From the NCBI GenBank assembly GCA_001805055.1, contig MHDZ01000092.1:12906-53787 (forward strand): a DNA stretch of 40,882 bases, in the 5' to 3' direction. A program made the position numbers and the translations under genes. Numbering within the stretch: the first letter of the stretch is position 1; each line of letters starts with the position of its first letter. The stretch is from Nitrospirae bacterium GWC2_57_13 (GTDB lineage: Bacteria; Nitrospirota; UBA9217). The notes beneath the pieces were generated by a model that worked only from the letters and a program-made list of their open reading frames with translations, had not been told where the DNA came from and made no database searches. Positions 1 through 6,787 of this stretch are shown in pieces.

Positions 1-124
1 AGAGCAGAGAGCAGAGAGCAGAGAGCAGAGAGCAGAGAGCAGAGAGCAGAGAGCAGAGAGCAGAGAGCTTCATACCCTATGCGCCATGCCCCATGCGCTA
101 TGCTTTCTCTATGCCCCATGCCCT
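1..124. repeat. Heptamer array plus ATGC-type heptamer tail
   Basis: Bases 1-68 are almost ten perfect copies of the 7-base unit AGAGCAG, cut by the window edge. From about 79 to 124 a second 7-base family follows, of the form YATGCNY (TATGCGC, CATGCCC, CATGCGC and so on). The same two-part arrangement recurs at 12477-12540 and 39105-39187, always between genes on the same strand. It ends about 30 bases before the start of the NtrC-type gene. Function unknown. Confidence 0.9.
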
Positions 125-155
125 TTAAAGTAAAGACCAGAGGTGATGGAGACCC

Positions 156-1529
156 ATGCAGGAAGCACGTGTGCTGATAATGGATGACGAGGATAGGGAT
201 CGGAAGAGGATCGAGCAGTACCTCACGCGGAAGGGACATGACGTGCTCGGCGTCGGAACCGTTGAGGAAGCGGTCGATGCCATCAGGCGCGAACGGTTCG
301 ACGCCTTCCTGACGGACTGCAATATCCCGGGTGTTGACGCTCTCAAGACGTCCAGCGAAGCGCGGAAGATCAATCCTGACATGGCCGTGATCATCATGAC
401 CGCCTTCGGCACCATAGAAACGGCGGTGAAGGCCATCAAGGCAGGCGCCTATGATTATCTGCCCAAGCCCATCGACCTGGACCAGCTTGCTCTGCTCATC
501 GAACGCATCTCGGAGCGTCAGAACCTGATCCGCGAGAACACGGAGCTGAAAGAACAGCTTCGGGAGCGCTACAAGTTCAAGGAGATCGTGAGTACCAGCC
601 AGGCCATGGAAGACGCGCTGAACATGGCGGGCCGCGTTGCGGGAAGCACGGCCACGGTCCTGCTGCGCGGCGAAAGCGGCACAGGCAAGGAACTCGTGGC
701 CAAGGCGATCCACTTTCACAGCCCCCGGGCCGAAGCCCCTCTCGTGAAAGTCAATTGCGCGGCCCTTCCGGAAACGCTGCTCGAGAGCGAACTATTCGGC
801 CATGAGAAGGGCGCCTTTACGGGCGCGGCGGCGAGGCGGATCGGCAGGTTCGAGGCTGCTGACGGCGGCACCCTGTTCCTGGACGAGATCGGCGAACTGA
901 CGCCGGGCATGCAGGCGAAGCTGCTCCGGGCGCTGCAGGAGAAGGAGTTCGAACGGCTTGGCGGCAACCAGACGATCAAGGTCGACGTTCGGGTGATCGC
1001 AGCCACCAACCGGGACCTGGAGCAGGCGATGGGCGATGGAAAGTTTCGCGAAGACCTGTATTATCGCCTGAACGTGGTCTCCATCGTCATTCCGCCTCTC
1101 CGGGACCGCAAAGAGGACGTTCCCGCTCTCATCGACCATTTTGTTCAGAAGTACCGCGAGGAGAACCGGAAAAAGATCAGCGGCGTGTCCGCCGAGGCGC
1201 GAGATGTGCTGATGCGGTATGCGTATCCGGGAAATGTGCGCGAACTGGAGAATATCATCGAGCGGGCCGTGGTGCTGGCAAAAGGCGGGCTGATCGCCAC
1301 TGTTGATCTGCCGCTCCATCTGCGCTCAGCGGAAGGCGAGAAGAAGCTCACCTGCTGGAAGGCAGGCGGTTCGTTGAACGAGACCCTGGATACGGTGGAG
1401 CGGGGGCTGATCCTGGAAGCGCTCAAGGATGCGGGCGACGTCCAGACGCGGGCCGCCGAAAAGCTCGGCATCAGCGAGCGGGTGCTGCGGTACAAGATCA
1501 AGAAGCATCGGATCCGTTCGCCTGAGTAA
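156..1529 (+). CDS. NtrC-family sigma54-dependent response regulator
   Basis: The 457-residue protein has the full three-domain NtrC layout. The receiver domain (about 1-120) has acidic residues D10/D11, the phosphoacceptor D54, T82 and K104. The AAA+ domain has Walker A GESGTGKE at 172-179, the sigma54-contact loop GAFTGA at 219-224 and Walker B around 239-244. A Fis-type helix-turn-helix lies at about 425-450. By family knowledge it hydrolyses ATP to open sigma54 promoters when phosphorylated by a histidine kinase. No kinase lies next to it in the window, so the partner may lie upstream of base 1. The start ATG follows GGTGATGGAG, an acceptable ribosome site. The adjacent minus-strand cytochromes have a sigma70-like rather than sigma54-like promoter, so they are not obvious targets. 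The target genes are unknown. Confidence 0.95.
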   Translation: MQEARVLIMDDEDRDRKRIEQYLTRKGHDVLGVGTVEEAVDAIRRERFDAFLTDCNIPGVDALKTSSEARKINPDMAVIIMTAFGTIETAVKAIKAGAYDYLPKPIDLDQLALLIERISERQNLIRENTELKEQLRERYKFKEIVSTSQAMEDALNMAGRVAGSTATVLLRGESGTGKELVAKAIHFHSPRAEAPLVKVNCAALPETLLESELFGHEKGAFTGAAARRIGRFEAADGGTLFLDEIGELTPGMQAKLLRALQEKEFERLGGNQTIKVDVRVIAATNRDLEQAMGDGKFREDLYYRLNVVSIVIPPLRDRKEDVPALIDHFVQKYREENRKKISGVSAEARDVLMRYAYPGNVRELENIIERAVVLAKGGLIATVDLPLHLRSAEGEKKLTCWKAGGSLNETLDTVERGLILEALKDAGDVQTRAAEKLGISERVLRYKIKKHRIRSPE

Positions 1530-1546
1530 GGTTTCGGAGCGGGGCT

Positions 1547-1879
1547 TCAGCGGCTCCGTTGCGGAAGATGGCAGCGGGTGCAGTTCTTTGTTGACTGGGC
1601 GTCGAAGCCTTTCATGCCGTTGTGGCAGTGTTCGCAGAAATCCTTTTTTGTCAGCTTCTCGCGCTTCATCTGGTAGCTTTTTCCGGTTTTCTCGAACATC
1701 TGGAAGTGGCAGGCCATGCATCTTACGCCTTTGACCTTGGTATGGTGATCGTGGCTGAAGATAATGGGGTCCATGCCGGACGGCGTGAAGCGCAGGTCAC
1801 CTCCACTCTGGGCGATGATTACGTCGGGAATGCAGAGCATCGCAAACAGCACGAGAAAACCGAGTTTTCTAACCATCAT
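1547..1879 (-). CDS. Triheme c7-type cytochrome
   Basis: A 110-residue exported protein with a signal peptide (about 1-23) and three CXXCH heme sites at 54-58, 82-86 and 100-104. Extra histidines near H43-H46 could be sixth iron ligands. The size and spacing match the small class III / cytochrome c7 family, which shuttles electrons in the periplasm. Two consecutive ATG codons are possible starts, and GGAGGA precedes them at good distance. It is the second gene of a minus-strand pair with the paralogue at 1902-2231, separated by 22 bases. The donor and acceptor are not evident. Confidence 0.9.
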   Translation of the reverse strand: MMVRKLGFLVLFAMLCIPDVIIAQSGGDLRFTPSGMDPIIFSHDHHTKVKGVRCMACHFQMFEKTGKSYQMKREKLTKKDFCEHCHNGMKGFDAQSTKNCTRCHLPQRSR

Positions 1880-1901
1880 TCAATCTGTCCTCCTGGTCCT
1901 T

Positions 1902-2231
1902 CTATTTATGGCATCGCGCGCAATGCTGTTCGTCCGTCGCATCGAAGGCCTTGATGCCGTTGTGGCATTTGCCGCAGAAATCGCCTTTTGTGATTTTGCT
2001 CATTTGCATTTTGTACGAACCCTTGGTCATCTGGAAAATCTGGTAGTGACAGCCGGTGCATTTAAGACCCTTATCATGAACGTGTTTTTCGTGGCTGAAG
2101 ATCACTTCCTTGGCGTTTTTCGGCGTGAATATGATGTCGCCGCCGCCGATCGTGTCTGCCGCCGCTGTTACGCCGAGCATGATCACCAGCAGGCAGGCAA
2201 CTACTGCGCTGTTTCCAGGTACGTTTCTCAT
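1902..2231 (-). CDS. Triheme c7-type cytochrome, paralogue
   Basis: A 109-residue exported protein with a signal peptide (about 1-25) and CXXCH sites at 58-62, 86-90 and 104-108. The VIFSHEKH stretch at 43-50 matches IIFSHDHH in the downstream copy, so the two are a tandem duplication. The start at 2231 was chosen over a longer frame opening at 2300 because GGGGGAGGG lies just before it and the signal peptide begins there. The longer form would also run through the predicted promoter. Likely role: periplasmic electron carrier. The first gene of the pair, driven by the promoter at 2272-2300. Confidence 0.9.
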   Translation of the reverse strand: MRNVPGNSAVVACLLVIMLGVTAAADTIGGGDIIFTPKNAKEVIFSHEKHVHDKGLKCTGCHYQIFQMTKGSYKMQMSKITKGDFCGKCHNGIKAFDATDEQHCARCHK

Positions 2232-2271
2232 GGCGTTCCCTCCCCCTGACTTCTGATGGTACGTTGCGCAC

Positions 2272-2300
2272 ATTATAACAGTGAATGCATAGGAGCGCAA
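2272..2300 (-). promoter_or_regulatory. Sigma70-like promoter of cytochrome pair
   Basis: On the minus strand TTGCGC and a perfect TATAAT are separated by exactly 17 bases. The predicted transcription start is about 35 bases upstream of the first cytochrome start codon. Seen by eye only. Confidence 0.6.
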
Positions 2301-2391
2301 GGGGCTTGACTGGGGCGCTGAGATTTACCGTATCATTGCAGCCGTTGTATTTGATATACTTATATATATTCCGTTCACTGTTGAGGATGCG

Positions 2392-3177
2392 ATGATCACC
2401 GAAACAGACCGATCGTACATGAAAGATGCCTTCGCGCAGCTCCGGGATCCCGTGCGGCTCGTGGTATTTACGAGCGCCCTGGGGTGCGCCTCCTGTCAGG
2501 CCGCCGTGGAAACGGCGAAAGCGATCCGCACTCAGTCACCCCGGATCGGTCTGGAACCCTATGATCTGACCATGGACCGGGACAAAACCGACCAGTACGG
2601 CGTGCAGCGCGCCCCCTGCATCATTGTCCAGGGCGGAGACGGAAGGCTGATCAAGTTTTATGGTACGCCGAAGGACGTCTTCTTTCGCGTGCTTGTCGAC
2701 TGCATTGCAGCGGTCTCTACTGGCAAGGACTGGTTTCCCGAAGAGGTGCGTGCTCCGCTCGCCATGCTCACATCGGACGTTTCGATCCAGGTGTTCGTTG
2801 AAAACGGCTGCGAGGCTTGCCGGCCTGTTGCTGAAACGGCGATCGGACTCGGATTATCTAGCAACTACATCTATGCGGATGTTGTTATTGCCGAAGATTT
2901 TCCCGATCTCATGAAGAAACACCTGATCGGCAGCCTGCCCAAGACGGTGTTCGGCGGCAACCTCCATCTGGATGGCCATGTGACGGAAATCCTGTTCCTG
3001 GAGATGATCTTTCAGGCCGAAGGCCTGAAGCCGGGGCTCGGCAAACACTGTGTCGTGTGCGGGAATCCTTCGTCTGATGTCATTTGTACAACTTGCAAGA
3101 CGAAGATCCAGGCGGAAGCGGTGGACCACAAGCTGCGGTCGGAGAAGCTCGGGAAGTCCGATTCCCGTCGAAGCTGA
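2392..3177 (+). CDS. Double thioredoxin-fold protein with zinc ribbon
   Basis: The 261-residue protein has two thioredoxin-like halves, each with a CXXC site (CASC at 32-35, CEAC at 140-143) and a matching proline-containing loop (RAP at 73-75, SLP at 181-183). A C-terminal zinc-ribbon-like pair of cysteines follows (C220/C223 and C232/C235). The layout resembles protein disulfide oxidoreductases (PDO, glutaredoxin-like) of archaea and deep-branching bacteria, with an added ribbon. There is no signal peptide, so it is probably cytoplasmic. GAGGA precedes the ATG. It lies 120 bases upstream of the AmrS-type gene on the same strand. Redox activity is inferred from family and cysteine layout. 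Confidence 0.8.
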   Translation: MITETDRSYMKDAFAQLRDPVRLVVFTSALGCASCQAAVETAKAIRTQSPRIGLEPYDLTMDRDKTDQYGVQRAPCIIVQGGDGRLIKFYGTPKDVFFRVLVDCIAAVSTGKDWFPEEVRAPLAMLTSDVSIQVFVENGCEACRPVAETAIGLGLSSNYIYADVVIAEDFPDLMKKHLIGSLPKTVFGGNLHLDGHVTEILFLEMIFQAEGLKPGLGKHCVVCGNPSSDVICTTCKTKIQAEAVDHKLRSEKLGKSDSRRS

Positions 3178-3297
3178 ACATCGCGTCCTGCGCATCGGCT
3201 GTTGTCTCTCCGTTCTTATCCGCATTCGCTTATGCGTCTTCATCTTTTTCCGCGATAACGATCCTGATGCTGCGCTTGTCAGGCAGAGGAGACAGAT

Positions 3298-4308
3298 ATG
3301 AAGCAGGCGATGTTCCAGGAACCGAAGGAACAGCAGCAGGTGCAATGCAGCCTCTGCAGCCACCGTTGCCTGATCGCCGAGGGCAAGCGGGGGATATGCG
3401 CGGTGCGGGAGAACCAGGGCGGAATCCTCTACACCCTGGTGTATGACAAGATCATAGCGCGGAACATCGATCCCATCGAGAAAAAGCCGCTGTTCCACTT
3501 CCACCCCGGCAGTCTTTCCTACTCCATCGCCACTCCCGGCTGCAATTTCCGGTGCCGCCATTGCCAGAACGCCGACATCTCCCAGCTTCCCCGCGATCAG
3601 GGCGGTATGGTCCTCGGTGAAGAATTCACGCCGGAGCAGATCGTGCGGTCCGCGCGGGGACGGAGGTGCGCCAGTATTTCCTACACCTATACGGAGCCGA
3701 CGATCTACTTTGAGCTGGCCTACGACACGGCTAGGCTTGCCGCCGAGGTCGGCCTGCGGAACGTCTTTGTCACGAACGGCTACATCACTCCCGAGGCACT
3801 TGAAACGATCCGGCCCTATCTGCACGCGGCGAACATCGACCTCAAGGGCTTCAGCGACAACTTTTACCGCAAGGTTTGCGGCGCGCGGCTTGAACCGGTG
3901 CTGGACGCGATCAGGCTGTACAAGCAGTTCGGCATCTGGATCGAGATCACGACGCTGGTCATTCCCGGCCATAACGATTCCGATTCACAGCTCCGTGATA
4001 TCGCCCGCTTTATCGTTTCCCTGGGGAAGGACATTCCCTGGCACGTCTCGCGGTTCCACCCTACGTATAAGCTCACTGACCAGCCGAGTACGCCCCTCGA
4101 GACGCTGCGACGAGCCAGGGAGATCGGCCTGGAGGAAGGCCTGCGGTATGTCTATGAAGGCAATATCCCCGGCGAAGGCGAGGACACGGCCTGCTGGAGC
4201 TGCGGCAGGACGCTCGTGAAGCGGACGGGTTTTCATGTTGAAGAGAACAGGGTAAAAGAGGGAAAATGTTCTTACTGCGGAGTGCTGATGGACGGGGTGT
4301 GGGACTAA
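3298..4308 (+). CDS. amrS: AmmeMemoRadiSam-type radical SAM enzyme
   Basis: A 336-residue radical SAM protein with the 4Fe-4S signature CNFRCRHC (C82, C86, C89). Extra cysteines sit at the N-terminus (C17, C20, C24, C34), and CXXC pairs near the C-terminus (about C299/C302 and C324/C327) could bind metal. This combination is typical of the AmrS group of the PflA-like (COG1180) family, whose substrate is not established. The usual companions (Memo-like and AMMECR1-like proteins) are not in this window. The ATG follows AGAGGAGACAGAT, a good ribosome site. The archease gene starts 28 bases downstream, so co-transcription is likely. Confidence 0.85.
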   Translation: MKQAMFQEPKEQQQVQCSLCSHRCLIAEGKRGICAVRENQGGILYTLVYDKIIARNIDPIEKKPLFHFHPGSLSYSIATPGCNFRCRHCQNADISQLPRDQGGMVLGEEFTPEQIVRSARGRRCASISYTYTEPTIYFELAYDTARLAAEVGLRNVFVTNGYITPEALETIRPYLHAANIDLKGFSDNFYRKVCGARLEPVLDAIRLYKQFGIWIEITTLVIPGHNDSDSQLRDIARFIVSLGKDIPWHVSRFHPTYKLTDQPSTPLETLRRAREIGLEEGLRYVYEGNIPGEGEDTACWSCGRTLVKRTGFHVEENRVKEGKCSYCGVLMDGVWD

Positions 4309-4313
4309 AGCGA

Positions 4314-4338
4314 CGAGAAGTTAAGAAGGTAAGAAGGT
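4314..4338 (+). repeat. Octamer repeat that supplies a ribosome site
   Basis: Three near-copies of an 8-base purine-rich unit (TAAGAAGG and variants) lie between the radical SAM gene and archease. The last copy runs directly into the GTG start of archease and is the only ribosome-site-like sequence there. A related octamer run ends obgE at 36536-36580. Confidence 0.6.
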
Positions 4339-4756
4339 GGGCGCAATACAATATGAAACCTTTGAGCATGAGGCTGATATCGGCATCAGGGGCTTCGGCA
4401 GGACCGTCGAGGAAGCCTTCGAGAACGCCGCCTCATCCCTCTACTCCGTCATGGTGGATGTCGAGGCGGTCGAGCCTCGTGAACGCCGGGAGGTGAGGGT
4501 AGAGGCTGGTGACCCGGAGCTGCTGCTGCTGGAATGGCTGAACGGGCTGCTGGCTCTTTCAGATATCGAGCGCATGGTCTTTTCGCGGTTCCAGGTCCGC
4601 ATAGCAGGTTCGTCCCTTGAGGGCGAGGTCTGGGGCGAACAGCTTGACCTGGACAGGCACAGGGCGCATGTTGAGGTCAAGGCCGCGACGCTGCATATGC
4701 TTCGTGTTGCGGAGGAACAGGGGCGCTTTGTGGCGCAGTGCGTGGTAGATGTGTAG
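4337..4756 (+). CDS. Archease
   Basis: A 139-residue protein with the archease N-terminal pattern FEHEADIGIRGFG (9-21) and the conserved acidic end (D138). By family knowledge archease binds metal through acidic residues and speeds guanylylation and turnover of the RNA ligase RtcB. The RtcB gene lies 181 bases downstream on the same strand, which supports the call. The GTG start at 4337 gives the family's usual N-terminus. Its upstream AAGAAG is part of an octamer repeat. Confidence 0.9.
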   Translation: MGAIQYETFEHEADIGIRGFGRTVEEAFENAASSLYSVMVDVEAVEPRERREVRVEAGDPELLLLEWLNGLLALSDIERMVFSRFQVRIAGSSLEGEVWGEQLDLDRHRAHVEVKAATLHMLRVAEEQGRFVAQCVVDV

Positions 4757-4831
4757 AAATGCGGAGTGCGGAATGAACTGCGTTGAAAAGCAAATGCGGC
4801 ATTGCCAGCGCAGGCGCATTGAAGGCAGATA

Positions 4832-4898
4832 GCCGCTAAAAGGCGCAAGATGCGCAAGAAAGATAAACACTTTTGCGAATTTTGTGCATCTTTGCGGC
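4832..4898. repeat. Palindromic intergenic repeat, copy 1
   Basis: An imperfect inverted repeat lies between archease and rtcB. The left arm GGCGCAAGATGCGCAAGAAA (4842-4861) pairs with a right arm ending CTTTGCGGC. It belongs to the same family as the copies at 18098-18240 and 18923-19062 (GCCAAG / CTTTGCGAG arms). It could form a hairpin in the transcript. Confidence 0.6.
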
Positions 4899-4937
4899 TG
4901 ATAGGGAAGTGTTTGTTTAAAGAGCAGGGGAAGTATC

Positions 4938-6368
4938 GTGGATGTTAATTCGCTGCATAAAATAAACGACTATCTCTGGGAGATCCCGCAGCAAGGGGGG
5001 ATGCAGGTCCCGGGCAGGATCTTCGCAAGCGAGAAGCTGGTCAAAGAGATGGACGAGAAGGTGCGGGAGCAGGTCACGAACGTGGCCATGCTGCCGGGCA
5101 TCCAGATCGCTTCCCTGGCCATGCCCGACGCCCACTGGGGCTACGGGTTCCCCATCGGCGGCGTGGCGGCCTTTGATCCTGACGAAGGCGGCATCATCTC
5201 CATGGGCGGCGTGGGGTTCGACATCTCCTGCGGCGTGCGCACGGTCAAAACAGGCATGACTCGCGAGCAAATGGAGCCGCAGCTCACGAAACTCGTTGAC
5301 GAACTCTTCCGGCGCGTGCCCGCAGGCGTTGGGTCCGAAGGCCTGATCAAACTCACTACGAGTCAACTTGACGAGATGCTTCTGGGCGGCGCGGAATGGG
5401 CCGTGCAGAAGGGTTATGGTTTGAAGCAGGACCTGGAATATATCGAGGAGCACGGCAGGGTGAGCGGCGCTCAGCCTGAGCACGTCTCTCCAACAGCCAA
5501 GAAGCGGCAGGAGCGCGAGATGGGCACCCTCGGATCGGGCAACCATTATCTCGAAGCGCAGGTTGTCGATGAAATATTCGACAAAGAGGGGGCCCTTGCC
5601 ATGGGGCTTAAAAAGGACGACGTGGTCATATCGATCCATTGCGGCTCCCGCGGCCTGGGCCATCAGGTCGGGACGGATTATATTAAAAGCCTGGCCGGTG
5701 CGGCATCAAAGTACAATCTCCCGATCAGAGACCGTGAACTTGCATCAGCGCCGATCGATTCCCCTGAGGGCAGAAAGTACTTCGGCGCCATGTCGGCAGG
5801 CATCAACTGCGCCCTGGCCAATCGCCAGATCATCACCCATCTGGTGCGCGAGATCGTGCAGGATATCTTTCCTGAAGCAAAGGTCAGCATGCTCTACGAC
5901 ATCAGCCACAATACCTGCAAGGTCGAGACGCACATGGTGAAGGGGAAGAAGAAGCGGCTGTACGTGCATCGCAAGGGGGCCACGCGTGCCTTCGGGCCCG
6001 GGCAGATCGACCTGCCGAAGGAGTATCAGCACGTGGGTCAGCCCGTGCTGATCGGCGGCACCATGGGCACGGCATCATATATCCTTGCAGGCACGGACGA
6101 GGGGATGAAGGTCGCTTTCGGGTCTGCCTGCCACGGCGCAGGCAGGGCCATGTCGCGCACGCAGGCGAAGCGGCAATGGAAAGGTCGGGAGGTGATCGAC
6201 CAGCTTGCGGCACAAGGCGTCGTCGTGCGCGGCCACTCCTATTCCGGCATCGCTGAAGAAGCGCCGGAATCCTACAAGGACGTGACCGAGGTGGTGGATG
6301 CAGCCCACTACGCCGGACTGGCGCGGAAGGTGGCGAAGGTGAAGCCCTGGGCCTGCGTGAAGGGGTGA
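4938..6368 (+). CDS. rtcB: RNA-splicing ligase RtcB
   Basis: The 476-residue protein carries the full RtcB metal and GMP site set: the metal-binding cysteine C98 in DISCGV, N202/H203 in GSGNHYLE, H234 in HCGSRG, H324 in DISHNTCK, and H344 in HRKGATRAFGPG, the residue that becomes guanylylated in E. coli RtcB. It joins RNA 2',3'-cyclic phosphate or 3'-phosphate ends to 5'-hydroxyl ends using GTP and Mn2+. The GTG start follows GCAGGGGAAG. Pairing with archease suggests an RNA repair or tRNA-healing role. No sigma54 RtcR-type regulator is adjacent. Confidence 0.95.
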   Translation: MDVNSLHKINDYLWEIPQQGGMQVPGRIFASEKLVKEMDEKVREQVTNVAMLPGIQIASLAMPDAHWGYGFPIGGVAAFDPDEGGIISMGGVGFDISCGVRTVKTGMTREQMEPQLTKLVDELFRRVPAGVGSEGLIKLTTSQLDEMLLGGAEWAVQKGYGLKQDLEYIEEHGRVSGAQPEHVSPTAKKRQEREMGTLGSGNHYLEAQVVDEIFDKEGALAMGLKKDDVVISIHCGSRGLGHQVGTDYIKSLAGAASKYNLPIRDRELASAPIDSPEGRKYFGAMSAGINCALANRQIITHLVREIVQDIFPEAKVSMLYDISHNTCKVETHMVKGKKKRLYVHRKGATRAFGPGQIDLPKEYQHVGQPVLIGGTMGTASYILAGTDEGMKVAFGSACHGAGRAMSRTQAKRQWKGREVIDQLAAQGVVVRGHSYSGIAEEAPESYKDVTEVVDAAHYAGLARKVAKVKPWACVKG

Positions 6369-6787
6369 TGTTGTTCTGCTACCATGATGAACGGTATTCG
6401 CCCTTCGCTCGTCCTGTATACTTATCGTGTCTGTTTTTTCTTTGATCTGTTTCTGTTCATGAACTACCTTGCACTGCTTTTACAGGCCTCGTGAGTTTCG
6501 AAACACTCCCCGTTTATCATGCTTTTCTCTCATCATTTTCACTCATCACAATTCTTCAAAAAAAACAATAAGCTGATTTTCACTTTAATAGCATAGTACT
6601 TTTGTAATTAAAGCGAGTACTTTTTCATCACAAAACATTTCCCGAATATTCAAGGAATTGACGCTCCGCGCAGCAACTATTTGCAGCTTTGGATTTTGTT
6701 ATACTGACAGCTATATGAGCGGGAAAGGAGGTGCGTCATCATCGGAGCGCTCGAGCAACCATCCAATGCAGAAGGAGGTGGTATATC
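6369..6787. other. AT-rich intergenic region upstream of nitrite reductase
   Basis: These 419 bases hold no convincing gene. They are clearly more AT-rich than their surroundings. Two AGTACT hexamers (6595-6600 and 6616-6621), each followed by TTT, are spaced 21 bases apart, about two helical turns. A TATACT hexamer at 6700-6705 is a possible -10 element about 83 bases before the reductase start. No good -35 is seen at the right distance, which would fit activator-dependent transcription. Confidence 0.5.

Noticed and set aside
1-124. CRISPR-like array in the heptamer region
   Set aside because: Units are seven bases with no spacers; this is a simple tandem repeat.
1622-2249. Plus-strand frames over the two cytochrome genes
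   Set aside because: They are shadows of genes with clear CXXCH sites on the other strand and lack recognisable motifs.
2854-3972. Long minus-strand frame opposite the thioredoxin-fold and radical SAM genes
   Set aside because: A shadow frame created by high GC; the plus-strand genes have catalytic motifs.
6640-6660. Palindrome around GAATATTC upstream of the nitrite reductase
   Set aside because: Only eight bases are symmetric, the flanks do not pair, and the distance to the possible -10 fits no standard position.
6731-6787. Nineteen-residue extension of the nitrite reductase
   Set aside because: The ribosome site AAGGAGGTG and signal peptide point to the start at 6788.
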